Positions 15,650-23,765 of a DNA stretch of 64,000 bases are shown one piece after another. The DNA comes from Pseudomonas sp. LS44. Its GTDB lineage: Bacteria; Pseudomonadota; Gammaproteobacteria; Pseudomonadales; Pseudomonadaceae. The position numbers and the translations under genes are program-made. The notes below the pieces were generated by a model. It made no database searches. It was not told where the DNA came from and saw nothing but the letters and a program-made list of their open reading frames with translations. The stretch is from the NCBI RefSeq assembly GCF_024730785.1, contig NZ_CP102830.1:2294001-2358000 (forward strand). The letters are read 5' to 3'. Each line of letters starts with the position of its first letter. Within the stretch, counting starts at the first letter, position 1.

Positions 15650-16438
15650 ATGAACTACGAAGCCTACAAATTCATCACCTTCGCCCAAGACAACGGCGTG
15701 CTGACCGTACGCCTGAATCGTCCCGAAACGTTCAACGCGATCGATGCCGCGCTGCACACTGAACTCTCGACCGTATTCGCCGACATCGCCGCCGACCGTA
15801 GCGTGCATGCGGTGGTGCTGACCGGCGAAGGCCGCGGTTTTTGCGGCGGCGGCGACCTGGCGTGGATGCGCGACATCGATCAGGAAGGCCTCAACCAGCT
15901 GTTCCGCGAAGCGCGCAAGATCATCATCGACATGCTCGAACTGCCGCAGCCGCTCATCGCCGCGGTCAACGGCCACGCCGCCGGCCTGGGCGCGACCCTG
16001 GCACTGTTCTGCGACATGGTCTTCGCCGCCGAGTCGGCGAAGATTTCCGACCCGCATGTACGGGTCGGGGTCGCCGCCGGTGATGGCGGTGCCGCGATCT
16101 GGCCGCTGTTGGTCGGCCCGGCACGCGCCAAGCAGTACCTGTTCACCGGCGACGCCATGACCGCCACCGAAGCCGAGCGCATCGGCCTGATCAACCAGGT
16201 GGTCGCCAATGGCGAGGCCCTGGCCACCGCCACGGCCATGGCCCGCCGCATGGCCGACGGCCCGCGCCTGGCGATCCTGGCGAGCAAGGCCAGCGTGAAC
16301 AAGATCGTGCGCGACACGGTGAACCTGGTCCTCGACACCTCGCTGGCGCTGGAGAAGGAAAACTTCTCCAGCGCCGACCACAAGGAAGCCCTCAAGGCCT
16401 TCGCCGAGAAGCGCACGCCGGTGTTCCGCGGCGTCTGA
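15650..16438 (+). CDS. Enoyl-CoA hydratase/isomerase
   Basis: A 262-residue crotonase-fold protein with LNRPETFNAIDAA at the N-terminus, the oxyanion-hole segment GRGFCGGGDLAWMRD and the second one in NGHAAGLGATLALFCDMV. The usual catalytic acid near the second loop is not obvious: the segment after FAAESAKISDPHVRVG reads VAAGDGGAAIWP, with Asp where many hydratases have Glu. It could be a hydratase or another crotonase-type enzyme. CTGGAG 9 bases before the ATG is a fair binding site. It lies between the SDR pair and the acyl-CoA dehydrogenase pair in the same direction. Confidence 0.85.
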   Translation: MNYEAYKFITFAQDNGVLTVRLNRPETFNAIDAALHTELSTVFADIAADRSVHAVVLTGEGRGFCGGGDLAWMRDIDQEGLNQLFREARKIIIDMLELPQPLIAAVNGHAAGLGATLALFCDMVFAAESAKISDPHVRVGVAAGDGGAAIWPLLVGPARAKQYLFTGDAMTATEAERIGLINQVVANGEALATATAMARRMADGPRLAILASKASVNKIVRDTVNLVLDTSLALEKENFSSADHKEALKAFAEKRTPVFRGV

Positions 16439-16568
16439 GCACGCGATTGCGGGCCAACACGCCATTGTCGACGTGGGTAAGGCGTCTTTCGTCTACGGCG
16501 CTATCCGGCACCTAGCCTGACTGGCTCATCCTGGCCCACTCATATGAATAGATTGGAGGACTTCCTCG

Positions 16569-17765
16569 ATGGACATCCGTTACACCCCCGCTGAACTCGC
16601 CTTCCAGGACGAGGTGCGCACGTTTCTAAGTGACAAGCTGCCGGCCGATTTCGCTGCGCGCGGTCGCCACGGAAAACGCTTCGACAAACAAGACCAGGTC
16701 ACCTGGATGCGCCTGCTCAATGAGCGTGGCTGGCTGGCCGCCAGTTGGCCGGTGGAGCTCGGTGGCACCGGCTGGAGTGTGGTCGAGAAGCACATCTTCG
16801 AGGAAGAGTGCGCAATTGCCGGCGCCACGGGGATCCTTCCGTTCGGCGTCAACATGGTCGGGCCGGTCATCATCAAGTTCGGCACGCCCGCGCAGAAGGC
16901 ATATTTCCTGCCGCGCATCCTCAATTGCGAAGACTGGTGGTGCCAGGGCTATTCCGAGCCGGGCGCCGGCTCCGACCTGGCTTCGCTGAAAACCCGCGCG
17001 GTACGTGACGGCGACCATTACGTGGTCAACGGCCAGAAGATCTGGACCACCCTGGCGCACTACGCCGACTGGATGTTCTGCCTGGTGCGCACCGATCCCG
17101 AGGCCCAGCAGCAGCGCGGCATCAGCTTCCTGCTGATCGACATGAAGACCCCGGGCATTACTGTGCGGCCGATCATCACCCTGGACGGTGAACACGAAGT
17201 CAACGAGGTGTTTTTCGACAACGTGCGCGTGCCGGTGGAAAACCTGGTCGGCGAGGAGAACAAGGGCTGGACCTGCGCCAAGTACCTGCTCACCCACGAA
17301 CGCACCGGCATCGCCGGCATCGGCCAGGCCAAGGCGCTGTTGGCCAAGCTGAAACGGGTCGCCAGCCAAGAGCTGCGCAATGGCCAGCCGCTGATCGACG
17401 ACCCGCTGTTCCGCGCGCAGATCGCCGACGTGGAAATGCAATTGATGGCCGCCGAGATGAGCAACCTGCGCACCCTCGCCGCGACTCGCGACGGCGGCGT
17501 GCCGGGCGCGGAAAGCTCAATCCTGAAGATCAAGGGCACCGAGCTGCGCCAGCAGATCACCTACCTGATCAACAAGGCGGTGGGCACCTACTCCCTGCCG
17601 GTCATCGAAGAGGAGCTGGGCTACGGCGATTGCGCGGAACTGCTGCATACCGAGTACAGCAGTGCCGCCAGCAACCAGTACCTGGACATGCGCAAAGCCT
17701 CGATCTACGGCGGATCGAACGAAATTCAGAAGAACATCATCGCCAAGATGATTCTCGAGCTGTAA
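16569..17765 (+). CDS. Acyl-CoA dehydrogenase, catalytic subunit of a probable heteromer
   Basis: A 398-residue acyl-CoA dehydrogenase, with TTGGAGGACTTCCTCG directly upstream of its ATG. Visible are YSEPGAGSDLASLKTRA (FAD/substrate loop), NGQKIWTTLAHYADW, a Glu in THERTGIAG (about residue 244, the LCAD/IVD position) and IYGGSNEIQKNI at the C-terminus. The next gene, 12 bases downstream, is a second dehydrogenase that lacks both possible catalytic glutamates. The arrangement matches the alpha2-beta2 acyl-CoA dehydrogenases known from steroid side-chain degradation (mycobacterial ChsE-type). The heteromer is inferred from gene order and residues. Confidence 0.9.
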   Translation: MDIRYTPAELAFQDEVRTFLSDKLPADFAARGRHGKRFDKQDQVTWMRLLNERGWLAASWPVELGGTGWSVVEKHIFEEECAIAGATGILPFGVNMVGPVIIKFGTPAQKAYFLPRILNCEDWWCQGYSEPGAGSDLASLKTRAVRDGDHYVVNGQKIWTTLAHYADWMFCLVRTDPEAQQQRGISFLLIDMKTPGITVRPIITLDGEHEVNEVFFDNVRVPVENLVGEENKGWTCAKYLLTHERTGIAGIGQAKALLAKLKRVASQELRNGQPLIDDPLFRAQIADVEMQLMAAEMSNLRTLAATRDGGVPGAESSILKIKGTELRQQITYLINKAVGTYSLPVIEEELGYGDCAELLHTEYSSAASNQYLDMRKASIYGGSNEIQKNIIAKMILEL

Positions 17766-17777
17766 GGGGTCTACACC

Positions 17778-18911
17778 ATGGATTTCAAACTGACAGAAGA
17801 GCAGCAAATGCTGCAGGACACCGCGGCGCGCCTGGTGCGCGACGCTTATGGTTTCGAGCAGCGCGAGCAGTTCGCCAAGAGCGAGCCGGGCTTCAGCCGC
17901 GAATTTTGGCAACAGCTCGGCGAGCTAGGCCTGACCTCTGTGCCATTCGCCGAAGAGTTCGGCGGCTTCGGCGGCAGCGGCGTGGACACCATGCTGATCG
18001 CCACCGAACTGGGCCGTGGCCTGTGCCTGGAACCCTACCTGTATTCGGTGATCTTCGCCGGCGGGCTGATCAACCAGCTGGGCAGCACGGCGCAGAAGAA
18101 CGAACTGCTGCCGCACGTGGCCAGCGCCCAGCTGCAGCTGGGCGTGGCCCTCGACGAGCCGCAGAGCCATTACCAGCTGCATGACGTACAGACCCGCGCC
18201 GAAGCGGTAGAAAGTGGCTGGCGACTCAGCGGGCGTAAATCCGTGGTAGTCGCCGGGCAGAGCGCCGGGCTGATCCTCGTGTCGGCCCGCACCAGCGGTG
18301 AAGCACACGACGAGTCCGGCATCAGCTTGTTCCTGATCGACCCGACGAGCGCGGGGGTAAAGCGCCGTGCCTTCCCGACCCTGGATGGCCGCAAGGCCTG
18401 TGAGTTGTACTTGGACAATGCCAGCGGCACCTTACTCGGCGAGCCGGGTCAGGCCCTGGCTGCGCTGCGTTACCAGCAGGGCCGCGCCATCGCTGCGCAG
18501 TGCGCCGAAGCGGTCGGCAGCATGGAGGCGGCCTGCCAACTGACCCTCGACTACCTGAAGACGCGCCAGCAGTTCGGCCAGGTGATCGGCAGGTTCCAGG
18601 CGCTGCAGCACCGCATGGTCGACATGCGCATCGAACTGGACCAGGCCACCTCGATGGCCATCCTCGCCGCCTGCGTGGCTGACCAGCCGGACAGTGCTGA
18701 GCGCAGCCGTACCTTGGCTGCCGCCAAGTACATCATCAGCCGCGCCGCGCGCTTCGTCGCCGACCAGGGCATCCAACTGCACGGTGGCATCGGCCTGACC
18801 TGGGAATACGTGCTGTCGCACCACGCCAAGCACCTGCTGATGGTCGCCCGCCAGTTCGGCGATGACGATCATCACCTCAAGGCCTTCAGCCAGCTGATGG
18901 ACGTGGCCTGA
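17778..18911 (+). CDS. Acyl-CoA dehydrogenase-like subunit without catalytic glutamate
   Basis: A 377-residue protein with the acyl-CoA dehydrogenase fold: EEFGGFGGSGVD, LDYLKTRQQFGQVIGRFQ, and QLHGGIGLTWEY at the C-terminus. In its partner a Glu stands in THER; here the matching place reads RYQQGR, and the C-terminal Y-x-G-x-x-E-I motif is absent (LSHHAKHLLM). It is therefore unlikely to be active alone. The DEPQSHYQLHD segment replaces the usual substrate loop. The 12-base gap to the preceding gene suggests matched expression of two subunits of one enzyme. TAAGGGGTCTACACC precedes the ATG. Confidence 0.87.
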   Translation: MDFKLTEEQQMLQDTAARLVRDAYGFEQREQFAKSEPGFSREFWQQLGELGLTSVPFAEEFGGFGGSGVDTMLIATELGRGLCLEPYLYSVIFAGGLINQLGSTAQKNELLPHVASAQLQLGVALDEPQSHYQLHDVQTRAEAVESGWRLSGRKSVVVAGQSAGLILVSARTSGEAHDESGISLFLIDPTSAGVKRRAFPTLDGRKACELYLDNASGTLLGEPGQALAALRYQQGRAIAAQCAEAVGSMEAACQLTLDYLKTRQQFGQVIGRFQALQHRMVDMRIELDQATSMAILAACVADQPDSAERSRTLAAAKYIISRAARFVADQGIQLHGGIGLTWEYVLSHHAKHLLMVARQFGDDDHHLKAFSQLMDVA

Positions 18912-18920
18912 AAACTCAGC

Positions 18921-18988
18921 CGTAGGATGGGTGGGCCGCCTGGGTTGGGCTTCGTAGGATGGGTATCACAAGCTCAACCCATCCTACG
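18921..18988. repeat. Palindromic repeat, short type C
   Basis: CGTAGGATGGGT at 18953-18964 and ACCCATCCTACG at 18977-18988 form a perfect 12-bp inverted pair. A further CGTAGGATGGGT copy begins at 18921. The arms resemble the outer arms of the longer island repeats but have GGATGGG in place of GGGTGGG and no long interior. Confidence 0.75.
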
Positions 18989-19049
18989 ACGCTACGAGGA
19001 TCCAGCCGATGCGTCCCGCTGGACCGATATCAATCAATGAGGTGATTTC

Positions 19050-20147
19050 ATGCTGCAAGGCATCAAGATTGTAGAAATCTGCGGTATTGGCCCTGGGCCA
19101 TTCTCGGCCATGCACCTGGCCGATCTGGGCGCCGAAGTGATCGCCGTCGAGCGCGATACCGGCGCCGCCGCCCACGCCAATTTGCTTAACCGCGGCAAGC
19201 GTTCGGTGGTCGCCGACCTGAAGAGCGCCGAAGGCCGCGAACTGGTACTGCGCCTGATCGAAGACGCCGACGCGCTGATCGAAGGCATGCGTCCGGGCGT
19301 GATGGAACGCCTCGGTCTGGGCCCGGAAGTGTGCCAGGCACGCAATCCGAAGCTGGTGTACGGGCGCATGACCGGCTGGGGCCAGTCCGGGCCAATGGCT
19401 CAGGCCGCCGGCCACGACAACAACTATGTCTCGCTGTCCGGCGCGCTGTTCCACAACGGCGCCCCTGAAACCCCGCCCTCCTCAGCCTTCGCCGCTTTGG
19501 GCGATATCGGAGGCGGCGCGCAGTACCTGACCATCGGCTTGCTCTCCGGCATCCTCAATGCGCGGGCCACCGGCAAGGGCGCGGTGGTCGATGCGGCCAT
19601 CCTCGACGGTTCGGCGCACATGCTCCAGCTCATGCTGGCGAGCCGCAACATCGGCTGGATGACCGACGAGCGCGGCCAGAACATTCACGACAGCTCGCCG
19701 TTCTACGCCACCTATCGCTGCGCCGATGGCGACTTCGTCACCCTCGGTTCGCTTGAGCCGCAGTTCTATGCGCTGCTGCTGGAAAAACTCGGCCTGCAGA
19801 ACGATGCGCGCTTCGCCAAGCAGTGGGATCGCAGCCGCTGGGCAGAGCTGCATCAGTTCTTCACCGAGCTGTTCGCCAGCCAATCGCGCCAGCACTGGTG
19901 CGCGCTGTTCGAAGGGACCGACGTGTGCTTCGCACCAGTGCTCGGCCCGCGTGAGGCCGCGCAGCATCCGCATAACGTCGCTCGCGGTGTCTATTTCGAG
20001 CGCGATGGCCTGCTGCAAACCCGCGTGGCACCCCGCTTCGATGGTGAGGTGGTCACCCCCGGCGCGATTCCGGCCGCGGGCGAACATACCGCGCAGATCT
20101 TGGCCGCACTGAGCGACCCGGCCAGCTCGGTATGGCAGTCGGTCTAA
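19050..20147 (+). CDS. Alpha-methylacyl-CoA racemase-like enzyme (family III CoA transferase fold)
   Basis: A 365-residue CaiB/BaiF-fold protein. It carries the two residues that mark racemases in this family: His122 in AGHDNNYVSLSG and Asp152 in ALGDIGGGAQYL, matching the His/Asp pair of known alpha-methylacyl-CoA racemases. Other family segments are EGMRPGVMERLGLG and LVYGRMTGWGQSGP. The expected reaction is the change of (2R)- to (2S)-methylacyl-CoA so that dehydrogenases can act on branched or sterol-type side chains. A plain CoA transferase is less likely because the transferase Asp context (GD-xxG with acyl-transfer loop) is not seen. Repeats flank it on both sides. Confidence 0.85.
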   Translation: MLQGIKIVEICGIGPGPFSAMHLADLGAEVIAVERDTGAAAHANLLNRGKRSVVADLKSAEGRELVLRLIEDADALIEGMRPGVMERLGLGPEVCQARNPKLVYGRMTGWGQSGPMAQAAGHDNNYVSLSGALFHNGAPETPPSSAFAALGDIGGGAQYLTIGLLSGILNARATGKGAVVDAAILDGSAHMLQLMLASRNIGWMTDERGQNIHDSSPFYATYRCADGDFVTLGSLEPQFYALLLEKLGLQNDARFAKQWDRSRWAELHQFFTELFASQSRQHWCALFEGTDVCFAPVLGPREAAQHPHNVARGVYFERDGLLQTRVAPRFDGEVVTPGAIPAAGEHTAQILAALSDPASSVWQSV

Positions 20148-20157
20148 GGCTTGCCGC

Positions 20158-20262
20158 ATGGCTTTTGTAGGGTGGGTTAGCCGCGTAGCGGCGTAACCCA
20201 CCAGCGGTGCCGACTTGAACATCAGTGCCCCGCAGGGCCGGTGGGTTACGCCTATACGGATA
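20158..20262. repeat. REPIN-like element, subtype B
   Basis: Begins GGCTTTTGTAGGGTGGGTTA and GCCGCGTAGCGGCGTAACCC, with interior GCCGACTTGAACATCAGTGC and CCCGCAGGG, then GGTGGGTTACGCC. It is the reverse complement of the element at 7524-7642, including the flanking GCTTTTG. The far arm is degraded (CTATACGG). Confidence 0.8.
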
Positions 20263-20341
20263 TTGAACGCTACAAAATGTAGCCCGGTACACCCGCTCCC
20301 GGATTGCATCCAGCACGCAACGCAAGTCAGGAGATACCGCA

Positions 20342-21490
20342 ATGAGCCAAACCTACACCTCCCCCTGGATGAATCCCGAGCTGGAAGTCGTCCGCGATAA
20401 CGTGCGGCGCTTCTTCGCCGAGGAAGTCGTGCCGCACCAGGAACGCTGGTACAAGCAGCACCACGTCGACCGCGAGCTCTGGTACAAGGCCGGCGAACTC
20501 GGCCTGCTGGCCCTGGACATGCCGGAGGAGTACGGCGGTAGCGGCGGCAACTTCGCCCACCTCGCGGTGTTCTTCGAGGAGCAGGCGGCGGTGGGTGACT
20601 GGGGCTTCGGCGTGCAGGTGCACCACATCGTTTCCCACTACATCCTCAATCACGGCACCGAGGAGCAGAAGCACAAGTACCTGCCGAAGATGGCCTCGGG
20701 CGAGATGATCGGTTCCATCGCCATGACCGAGCCAGGTACCGGCTCCGACCTGCAGGGCATCCGCACCCGCGCCGTACGCGAAGGCGACCAGTACGTGATC
20801 AACGGCGCGAAGACGTTCATTTCCAACGGTTCGATGGCCGACCTGGTGGTGGTGGTGACCAAAACCGAGCCGAATGCCGGCAGCAAGGGTATGTCGCTGA
20901 TCATCGTGGAAACCAAGGATTGCGCCGGTTTCAGTGTCGGCCGGGTACTGGAAAAGCTCGGCCAGCACAACGCCGACACCTCCGAACTGGCCTTCCAGGA
21001 CGTACGCGTGCCGGCGGCCAACCTGCTCGGTGGCGTGGAAGGCCAGGGCATGCGCCAGTTGATGTCCGACCTGGCCTATGAACGTGTCGGCTGCTCCGTA
21101 GGCTCCGCCGCCTCGATCGAACGCGCGGTGCGCCTGACCTTGGAATACACCCGCGAGCGCAAGGCCTTCGGCAAGCCACTGCTGGATATGCAAAACACCC
21201 GCTTCAAGCTGGCCGAATGCGATACCCAAGCGACTCTCGCCCGCGTGTTCATCGACAACTGCATCCAGCGCATGCTCGACGGCAGCATGGACCCGGTAAC
21301 CGCGTCGAAGGCCAAGCTGTGGATGACCGAGACCCAGGGCAAGGTTATCGACGAGTGCTTACAGCTGTTCGGCGGCTACGGCTACATGATGGAGTACCCG
21401 ATCGCCCGCATGTATGCCGACGCCCGCGTGCAGCGCATCTACGCCGGCACCAGCGAGATCATGAAAGAGATCATCGCCCGCTCGTTCTAA
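20342..21490 (+). CDS. Acyl-CoA dehydrogenase, LCAD-like
   Basis: A 382-residue acyl-CoA dehydrogenase, similar throughout to the one at 7667-8818 (SPWMNPELEVVRDNVRRF against SPWMDSDLDAFRDSIRRF). Motifs are IAMTEPGTGSDLQGIRTRA, GAKTFISNGSMADL and TRERKAFGKPL. The catalytic Glu is predicted in LAYER near residue 247, because the C-terminal motif reads IYAGTSEI with Ala where short-chain enzymes have Glu. This is the long-chain/isovaleryl arrangement. GTCAGGAGATACCGCA gives a clear ribosome binding site. The two LCAD-like copies, one in each arm, may serve different rounds of chain shortening. Confidence 0.9.
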   Translation: MSQTYTSPWMNPELEVVRDNVRRFFAEEVVPHQERWYKQHHVDRELWYKAGELGLLALDMPEEYGGSGGNFAHLAVFFEEQAAVGDWGFGVQVHHIVSHYILNHGTEEQKHKYLPKMASGEMIGSIAMTEPGTGSDLQGIRTRAVREGDQYVINGAKTFISNGSMADLVVVVTKTEPNAGSKGMSLIIVETKDCAGFSVGRVLEKLGQHNADTSELAFQDVRVPAANLLGGVEGQGMRQLMSDLAYERVGCSVGSAASIERAVRLTLEYTRERKAFGKPLLDMQNTRFKLAECDTQATLARVFIDNCIQRMLDGSMDPVTASKAKLWMTETQGKVIDECLQLFGGYGYMMEYPIARMYADARVQRIYAGTSEIMKEIIARSF

Positions 21491-21522
21491 TGATCAGGCC
21501 TGCTGAGGTTTGAACTTTCAGT

Positions 21523-21641
21523 CGTAGGGCGGGTTAGCCGCGTAGCGGCGTAACCCACCATGGATGTCGGCAGACATCCCTGTGGCCGGTCGGTGGGTTA
21601 CGGCCTGCGGCCAATCAAGACATCAAAGGGCCGGATCAATA
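21523..21641. repeat. REPIN-like element, subtype A, with degraded right arm
   Basis: GTAGGGCGGGTTAGCCGCGT, then ATGGATGTCGGCAGACATCC and GGCCGGTCGGTGGGTTACGG, match the copies at 10627 and 12403. The final CTAACCCACCCTACGA arm is missing. The flank ATCAAGACATCAAAGGGCCG and GATCAATAA matches the 10627 copy. Confidence 0.82.
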
Positions 21642-21655
21642 AGCCGAGTTCGACC

Positions 21656-21675
21656 CTCTCCCAGGAATGGGAGAG
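21656..21675 (+). promoter_or_regulatory. Leader hairpin before the enoyl-CoA hydratase
   Basis: CTCTCCCA and TGGGAGAG form an 8-bp stem with a GGAA loop. It ends 8 bases before the AGGAG binding site (21683-21687) of the TTG-started gene. The stem belongs to the CTCTCCC-type hairpins also seen at 33172-33255. It could slow ribosome loading, or be a chance repeat insertion. Confidence 0.45.
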
Positions 21676-21695
21676 ACACACCAGGAGCAGCCATC

Positions 21696-22484
21696 TTGAA
21701 TTCCGAATCCCCGGTTCTGTACAGCGTCGAAGGCGGCATCGGTCGCCTCACTCTCAACCGCCCGGCGCAGGGCAATGCCATCAGCTTGGCCTTCAGCGCG
21801 GCGTTTGCCGAGGCTGTCGAACAACTCGTGCGCGCCAAACCGCGCGTGGTGGTGCTGAGCGCCCGCGGCCCGCGCTTCTGTGCGGGCGGCGACATCGCCG
21901 AGCTCGTCGAGAACCGCGAGCGTCTGTCGGCGCACATCGGTGCCATGCTGGTGCTGCTCAATCCGGCGATGAAAAAACTCGCCGCCCTACCGGCTCCGGT
22001 AATCAGCGTCGTCCACGGCGGGGTCGGCGGCGCCGGTATCGCCCTGGCCTGCTGCGCCGATTTCGTCCTGGCCAGCAACACCGCACGGGTACGTGGCGGC
22101 TACTCGGCCATTGGCTTGACCCCGGACATCGGCGCCTCCTATTACGCCACCCAGCGCATCGGCGCGGCCAAGGCCAAACGTCTGTTCATCCTCAACGAAA
22201 TGTTCGAGGCCGAGCAGTGCCTGGCCATGGGCCTGTTCGACGAACTGCATACGCCGGACAAACTGACCCATGCAGCCGAAACACTCGCGCATACCCTGGC
22301 CGCCGGCGCCACGCAGGCTTTCGCGCGGATCAAGCGACTGTGCGACGAAGCCAACAGTCGCGATGTGGCGACCCATCTGGACGTGGAGAGCGCCGGCCTG
22401 CTGGCCAGCACGCAGAGCGAGGATGCTCGGGAGGGCGTGCAGGCATTCATCGACAAGCGTCCGCCTTGCTTCAGCGGCCGCTAA
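21696..22484 (+). CDS. Enoyl-CoA hydratase/isomerase, TTG start
   Basis: The family-like sequence begins at NSESPVLYSVEGGIGRLTLN and no ATG fits. A TTG at 21696 is preceded by AGGAG at 8 bases, giving 262 residues; the open frame runs further upstream through repeat DNA and is not coding there. Crotonase motifs are LNRPAQGNAIS, the oxyanion segment GPRFCAGGDIAELV and VVHGGVGGAGIALACCADFV. GYSAIGLTPDIGASYY replaces the usual acid-bearing segment, with Asp in place of the second Glu. It ends the plus arm; after it comes about 850 bases of gene debris. Confidence 0.84.
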   Translation: MNSESPVLYSVEGGIGRLTLNRPAQGNAISLAFSAAFAEAVEQLVRAKPRVVVLSARGPRFCAGGDIAELVENRERLSAHIGAMLVLLNPAMKKLAALPAPVISVVHGGVGGAGIALACCADFVLASNTARVRGGYSAIGLTPDIGASYYATQRIGAAKAKRLFILNEMFEAEQCLAMGLFDELHTPDKLTHAAETLAHTLAAGATQAFARIKRLCDEANSRDVATHLDVESAGLLASTQSEDAREGVQAFIDKRPPCFSGR

Positions 22485-22559
22485 GAAAGAAGCACCCACT
22501 TGGCCTGAAACCCACTCCAATTTTGCTCAGCACAATACAGCGAGTGGTGCCGACAACCG

Positions 22560-22750
22560 CTCGAACTCTTCCTTGATCACTGAGCTGATCCGGAAATTGA
22601 TGCGGCCATCGTGGTTGTCAGCGAGATTCGCAAGGACCTACTCACACGTTCCTGATTTACGCGTAGCTGCTCTAGCGCTGGGTTCTCATCCAAATCAGGA
22701 TTCCGACCAAGCATTCGGCGGATGTCGCGTAAAACATCATCTAGCGACAT
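22560..22750 (-). pseudogene. Possible small broken gene of unknown kind
   Basis: On the minus strand an ATG at 22750 opens MSLDDVLRDIRRMLGRNPDL, continuing to about 40 good-looking codons. After a probable frameshift near 22620 a second piece reads DGRINFRISSVIKEEFERL. The two pieces together look like a small helical protein, but I do not recognise the family. It may be only chance reading of decayed DNA. Confidence 0.35.
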
Positions 22751-22863
22751 GCCACGATGATGGGTGAATACGCTCCCTCAGGCATCTAAATACAGCGCAG
22801 CATAGATTCGCAGGCCTGGTTCCGCGGCGTGATGCTGTAGCCGCTGTCGATCAGATACAGGAA

Positions 22864-23103
22864 CGAAACCTGCTGATTCAGATCGGCGGCGCCGAATTCA
22901 TCATGCTGCCCGCCGGCTCGAGAGATGGCGACGCTGATCGAACTGAGCGGTGCACCGATCAACTTTGTAACCCTGAGTATCTGCATCGCCCACTACCCCG
23001 AGGGCGCCGACAGCCCGGAAGCCTTGATCAAGGCGACCGACAGCGCCATGTACTAGGCCAAACAGCAGCGCAACCGGGCCTGCGTCTACCGTCGGAGCGC
23101 TAG
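22864..23103 (+). pseudogene. Diguanylate cyclase (GGDEF) C-terminal remnant
   Basis: The end of a GGDEF domain is readable across frames: RNLLIQIGGAEFIMLPAGS (active-site GGDEF degraded to GGAEF, at 22885-22899), then DGDADRTER, and in another frame IAHYPEGADSPEALIKATDS with AMY, a stop codon, and AKQQRNRACVYR. These match the usual C-terminal order of the domain. At least one frameshift and one in-frame stop make it a dead fragment. Nothing of the N-terminal sensor part remains. About 230 bases of unassigned DNA follow before the lipoprotein gene. Confidence 0.75.
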
Positions 23104-23332
23104 GCACTCTGTGGTGAAGCCGGTAAGGTCGGCGCGAATTTATCTACCGGAGAGCCCTGTGCCTCCCCCTGTGTTGAGCGGCCCGGAGGCCTGATAATCC
23201 TCAGCCCCGGCCTGCTAACTGATACCGCAGCGAGGAGGCCTAGTTGTCTCACCTGTTGTCCAACGCCATACCGTACCATCGCCCCCCTTTTCGTCACGGT
23301 CACGCCGTGCCATCTCTATGGAGCAAGTCACC

Positions 23333-23650
23333 ATGTCCTTTTCCCCACTCACTGCTCGCTCGCTGCGGGTCGTCTGCATCGCTGCTCTGGCTCTGCTGGC
23401 CGGCTGCGAAGCCGCCGAAAACGCCGCCCAGAAACTCGCCGAGAAAGCCCAACTGGAAGTCGAACAGACTGCCCGCAACGCGCTGAACGAAACGGCCAAG
23501 GAACTCAACAAACAAATCGACCAGGCGCAGAAATCCACCGAGCAATGGCTAGACGGCAACCCGACGGAGGGTGACGATGTGCCGGACACCCAGGCCGAAG
23601 ACACACCCGAACGCGACCAGTCGATCAAGCTCCCGCAGCACAGCGCCTGA
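23333..23650 (+). CDS. Small lipoprotein, alpha-helical, unknown function
   Basis: A 105-residue protein. The start MSFSPLTARS is taken because GGAG lies 12 bases upstream. A lipoprotein signal peptide ends at the lipobox LLAGC (Cys about residue 24). The mature part is rich in Ala, Glu, Lys and Gln in long helix-forming stretches (AQKLAEKAQLEVEQTARNAL) with heptad-like spacing, then an acidic, proline-containing tail. The residue after Cys is Glu, so outer-membrane sorting is likely. No family was recognised. Confidence 0.7.
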   Translation: MSFSPLTARSLRVVCIAALALLAGCEAAENAAQKLAEKAQLEVEQTARNALNETAKELNKQIDQAQKSTEQWLDGNPTEGDDVPDTQAEDTPERDQSIKLPQHSA

Positions 23651-23765
23651 GCCCCCAGCTTGTCCACCAATGGGCGGCAAAGATCGCGGGTGACCGCTTT
23701 CAGCCCGAAGGGCAAGCGCAGTGAGTCACCCAGAAAAACCGCCGTCCTGCCTTGCCGGCGAACGT

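Noticed and set aside
5117..21641. Reading the recurring palindromes as a CRISPR array
   Set aside because: They are widely and unevenly spaced between genes, with no unique spacers of constant length and no cas genes.
1..22484. A complete steroid degradation cluster
   Set aside because: No ketosteroid dehydrogenase, ring hydroxylase or meta-cleavage genes are present in the window; only side-chain type enzymes can be supported.
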